Assembly (NCBI GenBank): GCA_024275415.1
Contig: JAJRZD010000099.1
Coordinates: forward strand, 1 to 62,008
Direction of reading: 5' to 3'
Source of the DNA: an archaeon
Lineage (GTDB): Archaea > Asgardarchaeota > Thorarchaeia > Thorarchaeales > Thorarchaeaceae
Length of the DNA: 62,008 nt
Shown piece after piece: positions 26,143 to 35,482 of the stretch; position 1 is the first letter of the stretch; each line of letters opens with the position of its first letter. The notes under the pieces are model-generated. The model made no database searches, was not told where the DNA came from, and saw nothing but the letters and a program-made list of their open reading frames with translations. Position numbers and translations under genes: made by a program.

Positions 26143-26928
26143 TTGCGATTGCCTTTCTATGATCATGTAACGATGGAAAAACATCTAGTGGAAGCAATAA
26201 AACAACGACCTTATGGGGTCAATATCGGACTCGTCTTTGAGAAGTATGCGAAGTTTTGGAAAGGAAAAGATATCGATATCTCCATTGATGACGAGTTGCG
26301 GAAACAATTCTACGAAGACCTCATTAAACTAATGAAGCAGGCAGATCGTGCAGCAAAATTCATACGAGAATACAACACACGTCTGGACAAGATCGTTGAA
26401 TCTAGAGGTGGCAGGGCCATCAAATTGGATACCAATTGGAGGTTCATCACCGGATTAGGAGGACCACATCCCTCTGAAACAGGATTCAGATGGGATCGCA
26501 ACTTAGGTATGCCCTACTTGTCAGGTTCTTCAATAAAAGGTGCATTGAGAGCGTGGATGACAATCACAGGAAAGGAAACTGCCGAGATTGATTCATTGTT
26601 AGGCTCGACAGACATGAGCGGCTCTGTTGTATTTTTCGATGCCATTCCGAATGCAAAACCCTCCATTGAGATGGACATCCTCAATCCCCACTACTCTGAC
26701 TATTACATGGATCCCCATAAGAAAAAGCCTCCTGCTGATTACTATAGTCCGGTTCCTGTCTTCTTCCTGACCGTAGCACCGGGCACGCAATTTATCTTTC
26801 GTTTAATTGCAACAGACAAGTCAGTTGATCTTGGTAAGGTAGAGGAATACCTGAAATCTACAGCCAATGACATGGGATTTGGTGCAAAGACTGCTGTAGG
26901 ATATGGACAGTTCATAGAACCAACATAG
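26143..26928 (+). CDS. cmr6: Type III-B CRISPR RAMP protein Cmr6
   Basis: Cmr6 caps the backbone near Cmr1. The 261-residue protein has FITGLGGPHPSETGFRWDRN, then PYLSGSSIKGALRAW, and a C-terminal GFGAKTAVGYGQF glycine loop. It starts at TTG 26143 behind AAGGAGGG, which lies inside the end of cmr5. It is the last gene of the operon; only a weak inverted repeat (GAAGTT/AACTTC, 26931-26948) follows. Confidence 0.93.
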   Translation: MRLPFYDHVTMEKHLVEAIKQRPYGVNIGLVFEKYAKFWKGKDIDISIDDELRKQFYEDLIKLMKQADRAAKFIREYNTRLDKIVESRGGRAIKLDTNWRFITGLGGPHPSETGFRWDRNLGMPYLSGSSIKGALRAWMTITGKETAEIDSLLGSTDMSGSVVFFDAIPNAKPSIEMDILNPHYSDYYMDPHKKKPPADYYSPVPVFFLTVAPGTQFIFRLIATDKSVDLGKVEEYLKSTANDMGFGAKTAVGYGQFIEPT

Positions 26929-26995
26929 ATGAAGTTCATTGAAACTTCACAGGTTCTAAAATGAAGGCAGCATCTCTGGATAATCTGCTTTCGTT

Positions 26996-27871
26996 TCATA
27001 GGTTCGCCTTCGTGAAAAGGAGAGGCCAGACGAACACACCAACGACTACCACGATTAGATATCGTAGTGTCCTGAGCCACACGTTCACAGATGGCATCAC
27101 CAGTGCGAGTCCAAAGAGCAGGAGGATGACCAAGATGACTCCGAGAAGTGCTCTTATGACAAGTCGCCATCTCTGCCCATTCCTAGGTGTCACGTCAAAG
27201 TCAACAAATCGCTTCTCTAAAGGCAAGCCTATTGCCATGCCCATGATTAAACCGCCAATAGCACCGAAATTATCGTTTGGAGGCAATGGAGTGAGATACG
27301 TCATGATTGCCGTGAGCGCGAGCCCCGCTATGAAAAGGGCACAGTAGAGATATTCCTCATTGAACTTGGAGAGTGTCGTTTCAATTGGCTCCTGTAGGTA
27401 GTACAGCACTAACGCGGTTGCGATGCCCACACTCCACCCGATTAGCACATCACCCAGATAGTGGACACCAAGGTACACTCTCGAAACCCCGATTAGGAAA
27501 ATCAGGACTGCCGAGATTAGCAACGCCCACCATGTCTTCACTCTCACTGTGAACCACGAGTATAAAGTTCCTGACAACTGAGCATGTCCACTTGGCGTAG
27601 AATAGTTATTTGCTTCCATCCCCTCATACCAATAGGTCTGATCCGGTCTGGGATTCGCGATTGCTGTCTTCAGCAAATAATTCGATGCCACGGCGAACAG
27701 AAGGACAAATGTGACCACAATGGCTTCGCGCTTGTTGAATGTCCAGTATGCGATAAGGATAAGCCCAATGTAAAAGACCTCAGAGCCAAACTCTGTAATC
27801 AACTTGAAGAATTCTCCCGCCCATGGAAGGGCATCTCTCAACGCCAATGTGATGTCCGGGTCGAAGAACAT
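26996..27871 (-). CDS. PAP2-family phosphatase, membrane-bound
   Basis: The protein has 291 residues. The three PAP2 motifs are complete: KTAIANPRP (KX6RP), TPSGH and SRVYLGVHYLGD (SRX5HX3D). About six to eight membrane helices are present. Such enzymes remove phosphate from lipid phosphates, for example polyprenyl diphosphate or phosphatidate-like archaeal lipids. A TATA-like CATATAAGG on the reverse strand (27918-27927) lies about 50 bases upstream. Confidence 0.88.
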   Translation of the reverse strand: MFFDPDITLALRDALPWAGEFFKLITEFGSEVFYIGLILIAYWTFNKREAIVVTFVLLFAVASNYLLKTAIANPRPDQTYWYEGMEANNYSTPSGHAQLSGTLYSWFTVRVKTWWALLISAVLIFLIGVSRVYLGVHYLGDVLIGWSVGIATALVLYYLQEPIETTLSKFNEEYLYCALFIAGLALTAIMTYLTPLPPNDNFGAIGGLIMGMAIGLPLEKRFVDFDVTPRNGQRWRLVIRALLGVILVILLLFGLALVMPSVNVWLRTLRYLIVVVVGVFVWPLLFTKANL

Positions 27872-27958
27872 AGCAGATCACTTCGTATATTGGTAAGCAT
27901 CCTATACAACATTCCATCCTTATATGTCCCACGAGAGAACTCGTGCACATTGACAAAT

Positions 27959-27966
27959 GCTTATAG
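27959..27966 (+). promoter_or_regulatory. TATA-like box of the M20 peptidase gene
   Basis: GCTTATAG ends 36 bases before ATG 28003. The gap between the divergent PAP2 and peptidase genes holds this box and a reverse-strand one at 27918-27927. Confidence 0.4.
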
Positions 27967-28002
27967 TCCAGAACATTCCTCCCTCCTACTGAGGTATCTC
28001 TT

Positions 28003-29499
28003 ATGGTGCTGGAGACACTGGAGCCCCGATTGGTCTGGGATATCTTTGAGAACATCTTCACAAAGACTCCCCGTTGCTCCAAGAAGGAAGAACGAATTCG
28101 CTCTGTTTTGAAAGAATACTTGAGCAAGGAAGCAGCCTCAAGAGGCATTGACCTTCTGATAAAAGAAGATGAGGTCGGGAATATCCTCGTCAAGAAGCCA
28201 CCTTCGCCAGGGATGGAATCGAAGCCGAGCATCCTTCTTCAAGGCCATCTGGACATGGTCTGTGAAACTGATAGGACAGACGGATTCAATTTTGAAACGG
28301 ATCCATTGCCAATCCGAATTCAGGAAAATAGTGAATGGGTAGACTCGGAGGAAACCACGCTTGGTGCCGATAACGGGATTGGCATGTCTCTGGCACTTGC
28401 TCTTTTGCTTGACCTAGACACCGAACACGGCCCTCTGGAAGTGCTTGCCACAGTGGATGAGGAAACCGGGTTGACAGGGGCTTTCGCGTTGAAACCCAAG
28501 GAGTTAGGCATTGAGAGCAAGTTACTTATCAACATCGATTCGGAGGATCTTGGCGTCATCACTATTGGTTCAGCTGGTGGTGGTGATACAGTCCTTTCCA
28601 AGAGACTTGTAAAACAGCCTGTCCCACCTGACTATCAATTCTTCTCTCTTTCCGTATCCGGATTTTTCGGAGGCCACTCTGGTGTCGATATACATCTGCC
28701 ACGTGGCAATGCAAACAAGACAGCAGCAAGAATGTTGTCTGCACTCCTCGATGAGATACCGGTCTTGATTGTAGAATGGAATGGAGGCGGAAAGCGTAAT
28801 GCAATCCCTCGCTCTTCAGAAGTCATCTTCGGAATCCCGCGCGAGAAGACCGAGCGAGCTCAGGCCATCCTTGACTCTGAAAGGCGCGACTTGGAAGCCT
28901 ACTACAAAGAGGGCGAGAAGCCAATTGAACCCGATTTGATAATTGAGTGGAACGTGCAGGGTGTCACCGAATCTTTCTCGTCGGACGAATCACAGAAGAT
29001 TATCCGTACCTTTCACTCACTCCCACACGGCGCATTGAAGTTCTCTCCGTCGGTGCATGGGCTTGTCGAAACCTCAAACAATGTAGCAATCATCTCGACT
29101 ACGAGTGATGGGATTTCTCTTCAGATGTCTACACGGAGCAACATCGACTCGGAGCTTGCTTCCAAGCGACGAGAGCTCCTGTATATTGGGGACGCCTTTG
29201 GCTGGGATGTCAATCAAGGCCCCGCCTATCCAGGATGGGCGCCCGACCCTGCTAATCAGTTTCTCACGTTCATTAAGGACAAATATGCGGAAGTGCTTGG
29301 AAAACCTGTGAAAGTGGAAGCAATTCATGCCGGGCTCGAATGCGGAATCTTAGGTGCTGGAATTCCCGGGCTCAGGATGGTTTCGATTGGCCCCACTATC
29401 AGGAATCCCCACTCTCCTGATGAGAAAGTCAACATCCGAGCTGTGGCAATCCTTTACGATGTCTTGAAAGGAATCCTTAGAGACCTCCCCGCTATCTAG
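28003..29499 (+). CDS. pepD: M20 aminoacyl-histidine dipeptidase (PepD-like)
   Basis: The protein has 498 residues, matching PepD. Metal and catalytic motifs are QGHLDMVCE, GADNGIGMSLALAL and DEETGLTGA, with a C-terminal zinc-ligand region near NPHSPDE. The enzyme hydrolyses dipeptides such as Xaa-His with zinc, in the cytosol. It converges on the aldehyde oxidoreductase gene with a 3-base gap. Confidence 0.92.
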   Translation: MVLETLEPRLVWDIFENIFTKTPRCSKKEERIRSVLKEYLSKEAASRGIDLLIKEDEVGNILVKKPPSPGMESKPSILLQGHLDMVCETDRTDGFNFETDPLPIRIQENSEWVDSEETTLGADNGIGMSLALALLLDLDTEHGPLEVLATVDEETGLTGAFALKPKELGIESKLLINIDSEDLGVITIGSAGGGDTVLSKRLVKQPVPPDYQFFSLSVSGFFGGHSGVDIHLPRGNANKTAARMLSALLDEIPVLIVEWNGGGKRNAIPRSSEVIFGIPREKTERAQAILDSERRDLEAYYKEGEKPIEPDLIIEWNVQGVTESFSSDESQKIIRTFHSLPHGALKFSPSVHGLVETSNNVAIISTTSDGISLQMSTRSNIDSELASKRRELLYIGDAFGWDVNQGPAYPGWAPDPANQFLTFIKDKYAEVLGKPVKVEAIHAGLECGILGAGIPGLRMVSIGPTIRNPHSPDEKVNIRAVAILYDVLKGILRDLPAI

Positions 29500-29502
29500 G
29501 TA

Positions 29503-31332
29503 CTATTGTAGGTCAATCAGGGATAGCCGTTTCAGAGACTCTTCTGACGGCATCCCAGTTTCTCTGTCCCATCCCCTGAACTTGTACCATGTTTCGAGAT
29601 GTTCGTCGATATCTGGCACATGTCCCTCAGTTGCACCTTCCAATGGGCGGAGTATCAACTCTGGCAATTTCTCGTTCTTGACATCATATCCGAGTTTTAG
29701 GTTCAGCAGCCGCATCATGGTGAAGATTCGTTCGCCAGTTTCTTTCAGTTCATCGATGGTATAGTCCCAGCCAGTGATCAGCTGGAGCAGACGTACGACA
29801 TGACCTCCTTGGATAGGGAGAAAGTTGCACACACCCACCGAATTTGTTATGCATCTGAAGTTCTGCTGTCTTGCGACGATATCCGCTTCATTCGCAAAAC
29901 GATCCTTGCTTTCTATCTGCAGATCCTCGTTGATTTGTCCCATCTGGACATTGTACATATCCGCTGCCATGTGACATGCCCCTCTTGGAGACGTGGCATA
30001 TCCCACCCCGAGGCCCGAGAATCCCCGGGGATCGTGTTGGGGGAACTCCATACCGTGCGTGTGTACTACTAGGTTCTCAACTCCGAACTGCTTCCCAACA
30101 GCCACGCTACCTTCCGCAAGGAGGTTTCCCACACCCTCTCTCTTTGCTATCTTGTCAATCAGAGCGCTTGCAGCATCAGGATTTCCCCATTTCGGCTCAA
30201 TCCCATCTAAGTCTTCAGATGATATGATTCCTTCGTTGTAAAGATAGTACACAAGTGCGATGGTGTTCCCCCCTGATATGGTGTCAAACCCGACAAGATC
30301 CAGCTTTTTTGTCAGGAACGATAATGCTTCGAGGTTGTCGTTCAGAATCAAGGTTCCCATGGTTCCCGTGACCTCAAGTTCCGGCCCTTTGAAGACACCT
30401 GTGGCGTACTTTCCTTCTTTGACCTCAACGACTCTGCCACACGCAATCGGGCAGCGGAAACACGCCTTCTTGCCGGCAAGGATGGTTTCCCTGACAGTTG
30501 TGCCACTCAGGTTGTAGGAATCAAAATCAGAAACCGTATAGTAGCCCGCTGGCAGAGACCCATACATTAGACTCGCCATGTCCACGAAGCCTGCTGTCCC
30601 GAGATCCGAGTACATCCGGACAGAAGGATCCTCAAGATAATTCTCCTTCAACTCGTTCGCGTAGGCATTGAGGGTTTCTGAGTCATGAGTCGGTATTCTC
30701 CTGTCAGTCCCCTTCACAACAATGCCCTTGAGCTTCTTGGACCCCATCACAGCTCCGATTCCCGTCCGACCAGCAGCTCGATGATGATCGACGATGACAC
30801 TGGCATATTTTACTAGGTTCTCCCCCGCAATCCCAATCCGTGCCACACCGGCCGTCCTATGACCAGTTTCCTCCCTCAATGCAGTCCATGTTTCTTCAGT
30901 GTCCTTGCCCCACAGGTGTGATGCATCTCGTAGCTCAATGCGGTCATCTTCGATAAAGAGATACGTGGGGCTGGAAGATATTCCAGTGATAATAGCGCCG
31001 TCATATCCCGCAAATCTTAGGTCTGCCCCAAAATGTCCGCCCACTGTACTGTACCCAAGTATCCCCGTATACGGTGAGCGTGCACAGAAAGTCGTCTTGC
31101 TCCCTGTCGGCACCATAGTCCCAGTAAATGGGCCTGTCATTATCAGAAGGGGGTTATCCGAACCCAGAGGGTCAGTATTCTTGGACACCATATCGTAGAG
31201 AATCCTTGTTGCAAGCCCTGCACCACCGAGGAACATCCTAAGATCTCTTTCCTCGACACTCTGTTCCGATACTTCCTCTGAGTCCAAATCCACCCTCAAG
31301 AGTTTGTTCCGATATCCAGAAACCATCTGCAT
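29503..31332 (-). CDS. aor: Aldehyde:ferredoxin oxidoreductase (tungsten enzyme)
   Basis: The protein has 609 residues, full length. It oxidises aldehydes to acids with ferredoxin, using tungsten-bis-pterin and a 4Fe-4S cluster. The cluster ligands are seen in KACFRCPIACGR with a further Cys near the C-terminus (SVGVCNFLP). Pterin-binding segments include TGPFTGTMVPTGSK and RTGIGAVMGSKKLKGI. It follows the alcohol dehydrogenase gene after 6 bases and probably works on its aldehyde product. Confidence 0.93.
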   Translation of the reverse strand: MQMVSGYRNKLLRVDLDSEEVSEQSVEERDLRMFLGGAGLATRILYDMVSKNTDPLGSDNPLLIMTGPFTGTMVPTGSKTTFCARSPYTGILGYSTVGGHFGADLRFAGYDGAIITGISSSPTYLFIEDDRIELRDASHLWGKDTEETWTALREETGHRTAGVARIGIAGENLVKYASVIVDHHRAAGRTGIGAVMGSKKLKGIVVKGTDRRIPTHDSETLNAYANELKENYLEDPSVRMYSDLGTAGFVDMASLMYGSLPAGYYTVSDFDSYNLSGTTVRETILAGKKACFRCPIACGRVVEVKEGKYATGVFKGPELEVTGTMGTLILNDNLEALSFLTKKLDLVGFDTISGGNTIALVYYLYNEGIISSEDLDGIEPKWGNPDAASALIDKIAKREGVGNLLAEGSVAVGKQFGVENLVVHTHGMEFPQHDPRGFSGLGVGYATSPRGACHMAADMYNVQMGQINEDLQIESKDRFANEADIVARQQNFRCITNSVGVCNFLPIQGGHVVRLLQLITGWDYTIDELKETGERIFTMMRLLNLKLGYDVKNEKLPELILRPLEGATEGHVPDIDEHLETWYKFRGWDRETGMPSEESLKRLSLIDLQ

Positions 31333-31338
31333 CTCTCC

Positions 31339-32514
31339 CTAGAAATCTACATGCTTCCCCTCGTACATATACTCGTAGATTTTCTTTATATCCGCAGATT
31401 CGATTGGCCTTGGCGTCATAGTGATACTGGAGTCCATCATAGCAAAGTCAACCAGTTTCTCAAGTCCCTCATCGAAGTCGCCCTTTGCTATCCCAGCCTC
31501 TTTCAGGCTCTTCGGGAATCCTACTCTATCTTGCAGCTCTCGTATTTTAGTAGCAAATAATCTTGCGCCTTTTTCATGTTCCTTCTCTTCTATTCCTATC
31601 AACCGCCCGAGCTCCCAGTAGTGTTTTGCGCTCTCAGGGTTGTCGTGTGCGTTGAACTCGATCGTGTATGGCAGTGCCATTCCTACCGCCATGCCATGTT
31701 GGATGCGGAGCACTGATCCAAGACTGTGTCCTAATGAATGTGCAAGGCATACCTGTGAGTTACTGAATGACATCCCTGCGAGTGCCGCTGCTACGAGCAT
31801 CTTCTCTCTCGCCTCAAGATTGGCTAGGTCATCGACCGATTTTGGCAGCCACTCGAAGACCATCTGGACAGCCTTCATTGTGGTAGCATCTGAGAAATCA
31901 TTCTTCCACACCGATGTGTATCCCTCAACGGCATGTGTCAATGCATCCATTCCAGTATAAGCCGTCAAATCTTTCGGAAGATCCTTCACGAATGTCGGCT
32001 CCAAGATTGCCATATCTGCCATGAGCTCGGGGTTTGACGTGGCAAATTTCCTTCCGGATTCATCTTCTCTAACCACAATCGCGCGGGTTGCTTCCGAGCC
32101 AGTTCCCGCCGTCGTTGGTATGCATATCAGTGATGCCTTATCCTTCAGCCCCAGCGTGTCGAAGGGCGAGAGAGCTTCGAGATCCATATCTGGCCTGGCG
32201 TAGAGAACCCATCCTGCTTTTGCAGTGTCCATAACGCTCCCTCCACCGATAGCGATGATAGTATCCGCTCCGAAGTCGCTCATCGCTTTGGCTGCTTCTT
32301 GCACGATTGAAACTCTCGGATCCGGCTCTGCGCCATTCCAGACTATAACCTGCCATCCATTACTTTCGAGGGTCTTTTTCACCTTCTCTGGGAACCCGAA
32401 CCCTTCTATCACCTTATCAGTGATTATGATTGCTTTCTTTCCTTTCACAAGTTCGAGTTCGCTCAGAGCATCTTCTCCAAAGACCATTTTTGGGACAAAG
32501 AACCACCAGACCAT
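31339..32514 (-). CDS. Iron-containing alcohol dehydrogenase
   Basis: The protein has 391 residues from ATG 32514, which follows GGTGGTC; a longer frame upstream lacks family sequence. The NAD loop is IGGGSVMDTAK. Metal ligands lie in DLTAYTGMDALTHAVEGY and LAHSLGHSLGSVLRIQHGMA. It interconverts an alcohol and aldehyde or ketone. It is the middle gene of a three-gene redox operon with the flavin enzyme upstream and the aldehyde oxidoreductase downstream. Confidence 0.92.
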   Translation of the reverse strand: MVWWFFVPKMVFGEDALSELELVKGKKAIIITDKVIEGFGFPEKVKKTLESNGWQVIVWNGAEPDPRVSIVQEAAKAMSDFGADTIIAIGGGSVMDTAKAGWVLYARPDMDLEALSPFDTLGLKDKASLICIPTTAGTGSEATRAIVVREDESGRKFATSNPELMADMAILEPTFVKDLPKDLTAYTGMDALTHAVEGYTSVWKNDFSDATTMKAVQMVFEWLPKSVDDLANLEAREKMLVAAALAGMSFSNSQVCLAHSLGHSLGSVLRIQHGMAVGMALPYTIEFNAHDNPESAKHYWELGRLIGIEEKEHEKGARLFATKIRELQDRVGFPKSLKEAGIAKGDFDEGLEKLVDFAMMDSSITMTPRPIESADIKKIYEYMYEGKHVDF

Positions 32515-32600
32515 ATATGACCACCACACTCTTTCGAACGAATGTTCATCAAGCCTACTCTCTAGTTGATGGTACTTCTCCCTCTTATTTGTGCTGAAAG

Positions 32601-33689
32601 TCAGGAATACAGGAACTTTTGCGTATCTTGTAATATTTGATGGGTCTCTTTGATCACAGACTGGATCAATGTGTCCACTGTGGGCAGGTCTTGAATCCTT
32701 CCCACACATTCACCTCCGAACATTAGGGCAGTTTCTGGTATCGCATCGACAAGGTCTGTGAACCCATCCCTTTCAAGCTTCAAGATGCTCTCGTTGGACT
32801 CGACTGGCTCCCCAAGATAGAATCTTGGCACATCATCTAGTGTCTGCTCAACGATTCGCTCTGCTCGCTGGTTTCTCACAAATCTCATTGGCCCGAAGAT
32901 ACCTCTACCAGTGAGGGTTTCTCGCTCCTCTTTTTGGACTATCGCATCTTTCCATATTTGCTCAAAGTCGCTCTCTTGGGTGGCGATGAACCTTGTTCCC
33001 ATCTGGATTCCCTTTGCACCAAGTACCAGTGCTGCTGCTAATGTCCTTCCATCACAGAATCCTCCTGCTGCCACCACAGGCACATTGACTGCTTTTGCTA
33101 CTGCTGGAACCAAGACCATCGAGTGTACAGGATCCCATGACACATGCGCTCCGCCTTCATGACCTGATGCTACGATGATATCCGCACCAGCACTTTCTGC
33201 CTTCTTAGCATGATATACTGAGGGAACCACATGGATCCATGTGAGACCGTGCTTCTTTATCTCCGCCCAAGGTTTCGGGTTACCCGCCGAGGTCACAATG
33301 ACGCGCAATGTCCTCTCGATATCCGAGTTTTCTTCTCTTGCCTGAATGGTTTCCTCCACGAACATCTTTGAGGCAAGAAGAAACTCGGCAGCTACTGGGA
33401 CATTGACCCCAACCACTCCATTGCTCTGCTTGACACGTTCTGTCACATTCTCGATCGACTTGCGCAAGATGACTCTTGGAGGATCATCACCAAATAGACG
33501 AGCCGCATCGATAGGTGCAGCTTCTGGTAACAATGTTGCTGCCATCCCAATGCTGCTAATCACACCGAGGGCTCCTGCATTTGCGACAGCTATCGCCAGC
33601 TCCTCTGTCTTATAGGGTCCCATTCCTCCTTGCAGGATTGGATATGTTATCCCAAGAATATCACATATCTCTGTACGCAGCTCGCTCAT
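32601..33689 (-). CDS. Nitronate monooxygenase / FabK-like flavoprotein
   Basis: An FMN-binding TIM barrel of 362 residues. It begins ITYPILQGGMGP, has VGVNVPVA, a central SAGADIIVASGHEGGAH segment with the catalytic His region, and VVAAGGFCDGRTLAAAL with the FMN phosphate site. Members oxidise nitronates or reduce enoyl-ACP; which applies here is not clear. I chose ATG 33689 for the usual N-terminus. It is the first gene of the redox operon, 86 bases before the dehydrogenase. Confidence 0.85.
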   Translation of the reverse strand: MSELRTEICDILGITYPILQGGMGPYKTEELAIAVANAGALGVISSIGMAATLLPEAAPIDAARLFGDDPPRVILRKSIENVTERVKQSNGVVGVNVPVAAEFLLASKMFVEETIQAREENSDIERTLRVIVTSAGNPKPWAEIKKHGLTWIHVVPSVYHAKKAESAGADIIVASGHEGGAHVSWDPVHSMVLVPAVAKAVNVPVVAAGGFCDGRTLAAALVLGAKGIQMGTRFIATQESDFEQIWKDAIVQKEERETLTGRGIFGPMRFVRNQRAERIVEQTLDDVPRFYLGEPVESNESILKLERDGFTDLVDAIPETALMFGGECVGRIQDLPTVDTLIQSVIKETHQILQDTQKFLYS

Positions 33690-33723
33690 CTGGCTCCGCC
33701 TCATGACGTATGTCATTCAAATG

Positions 33724-34146
33724 CTATTCTTCATCGATGTATCGGGTAGGGACACGCTGTGCAGTTGCGACTAGCTCTGCGGCTGCCTTTGTGGCGCGCA
33801 TGACCTTTCCCATATCGCCTTTTGGAAGACCGAACTTGCGTGACATCAGTCCCTTTATTGGATCAATCTCACCAGCGATGAGTTTCTTCCAGTTAGCATA
33901 AGTTCCTGTATAGACGAATTCTGCGTCATCATCAGATCCTGCCATATGGGCGTTTCTGCATTCCCCGTGCCACAGATCAAGGTACAACCCCATCTTCTCT
34001 TTGATGATCTCTCCATCAGGCTGGATTTCAAAGATAAAGTCGCCTTCCCATGCCTTTGCAGCCTCTTTGTAAGCATCATTAGCCTGCAATAGTTCCCAGT
34101 ACTTCTTGACCCATTCCTCTGATGGAAATAGATACTTCTCACCCAT
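33724..34146 (-). CDS. SCP2-like sterol/lipid-binding protein
   Basis: The protein has 140 residues, with the SCP2-type segments AKAWEGDFIFEIQPDG and GTYANWKKLIAGEIDPIKGL. Such proteins bind lipids or acyl-CoA in a hydrophobic tunnel. The start follows GGTGAGATC. A decayed paralogue lies directly upstream on the same strand. Confidence 0.75.
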   Translation of the reverse strand: MGEKYLFPSEEWVKKYWELLQANDAYKEAAKAWEGDFIFEIQPDGEIIKEKMGLYLDLWHGECRNAHMAGSDDDAEFVYTGTYANWKKLIAGEIDPIKGLMSRKFGLPKGDMGKVMRATKAAAELVATAQRVPTRYIDEE

Positions 34147-34174
34147 TTTGATCTCACCGCTTGCCGTGACTATA

Positions 34175-34648
34175 TTACGCTATCAAGTACATGGCGCAAC
34201 AAAAGCCTTCTGGCAAACAAACCATTTGCTTATTCGCTCGGCATACATTAGGCACTTCAGTGGCTGTTCCCACGAGAACCTGAGCTGCCTTGACATACCG
34301 CAGGAGGATCTTCAAGCTGCCGTCAAGCTTGAACTTCCGGGACATAATTCCTTTAATTGGCCCAATCTTTTTTGCTAGCAGTTTCGACCAATTGTCTACT
34401 GTGTATGAATATGTGAAGTCTGCCTTGTCGCCTTCACTATCGCTTCGCACCTCGCGACACTTCCCATGCCACAGGTCGATATATCCTCGGATATCCTTTT
34501 TCACTTTATCTCTATCATCTTTGACCTCGAATATGAATGACCCTTCCCACGTTCTTGCTGCTTCTCCGTACTCTTTGCTTGCGTTCAATATCTCCTTGAA
34601 CCGGTCGAGTCATTCTTGGAATATAAATTCCAGTTTCGAATCACACAT
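34175..34648 (-). pseudogene. Second SCP2-like gene with in-frame TGA
   Basis: This is a paralogue of the 33724 gene. From ATG 34648 it reads MCDSKLEFIFQE, then TGA (34610-34612), then LDRFKEIL and on through AARTWEGSFIFEV, DNWSKLLAKKIGPIKGIMSR. Without gaps the TGA falls exactly on a conserved Trp of the paralogue (EEW/VKKYWELL), so TGG has become TGA. A shorter product from TTG 34588 is possible. The C-terminus also runs past the paralogue's end into unlike, Cys-rich sequence (CRANKQMVCLPEGFCC). Both ends look decayed. Confidence 0.65.
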
Positions 34649-34755
34649 ATGAGCTACACCTGCAGATTGTAACCGCGATACCACATCTATATCTAACGTT
34701 TCTCCTATTGGTACTTGAGTGCCGTTGCTTCTTGCTGCTACACTACTCTTGTTCC

Positions 34756-35418
34756 TTATGATGTCCAGTCAATTCTCCTTAGAGGCAGCTCTAGTGCCTG
34801 TACGATTTCCTTTTGTTCGTCGAGCACACCTATGGATGATACATTATGTGAATCACTGCCAAGCGTGAACTCACATCCGGCATCCCGAGCCATGATGAAG
34901 AACTCTGGGAATCTACAGACATAGTATGCACTTATCTCCACTGCAACATCATTGTCAGCGAGGATCCGTGCGACCGCTATGCCATCTTCTTCTCGAAATG
35001 AAGACAGATATCCGTCCCAGTGTGCAAGGATGTCGAACCTCCATTTACCAAGTGCTCGCTGGATTGTTGAACGCCACTGGGTGGAAGTAGTTCCAAAATG
35101 AACCGATCCTAGAATGATATCGAAGCTGTCCAACGGAGCCGCAATTCCAGCAGGTGACCCATTCGATGAGATATCTACCTCCGCGCCATCCATGATCCGT
35201 ACCGATTTGAACACAGGTCTGAGGTTCCATATCTTCTCCCGTCTTTGCTCAATCCATTTCGTCCCTGCCTTTTTGCTACCATGGCACGGCCAGAAATGGT
35301 CGCAGATTGCAATGGTATTGATTCCCACTGTCGATGCGCGTCGTACAATTTCCTTTACAGATCCACTTCCATCCGAGTATTCAGAATGTATGTGCAGATC
35401 ATAGCCAAATGGATCCAT
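34756..35418 (-). CDS. PHP-domain metal-dependent phosphoesterase
   Basis: The protein has 220 residues. The PHP motifs are present: HIHSEYSDG at residues 9-17, CDHF, DGAEVD, LGSVHFG, DILAHWDG and LGSDSHN. These bind two or three metals. The family includes histidinol phosphatases and nucleases; here the substrate is unknown. No His-biosynthesis genes are near. Confidence 0.85.
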   Translation of the reverse strand: MDPFGYDLHIHSEYSDGSGSVKEIVRRASTVGINTIAICDHFWPCHGSKKAGTKWIEQRREKIWNLRPVFKSVRIMDGAEVDISSNGSPAGIAAPLDSFDIILGSVHFGTTSTQWRSTIQRALGKWRFDILAHWDGYLSSFREEDGIAVARILADNDVAVEISAYYVCRFPEFFIMARDAGCEFTLGSDSHNVSSIGVLDEQKEIVQALELPLRRIDWTS

Positions 35419-35438
35419 AGTCGAGGCGTGTTCTCACA

Positions 35439-35449
35439 TATCTTATAAC
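35439..35449 (-). promoter_or_regulatory. TATA box of the PHP gene
   Basis: On the reverse strand the region reads TTATAAGATA, 21-31 bases ahead of ATG 35418. That distance puts transcription start at or very near the ATG, so the mRNA is probably leaderless. Confidence 0.5.
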
Positions 35450-35482
35450 TGACTAGGTAGGTTCTTGTATCGTTTTGACTAT

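Noticed and set aside
26931..26948. Inverted repeat GAAGTT/AACTTC after cmr6 as a terminator.
   Set aside because: The stem is only 6 bp and no T-tract follows.
34610..34612. Selenocysteine at the in-frame TGA of the SCP2-like gene.
   Set aside because: The aligned residue in the paralogue is Trp, not Cys, so a TGG to TGA change explains it better.
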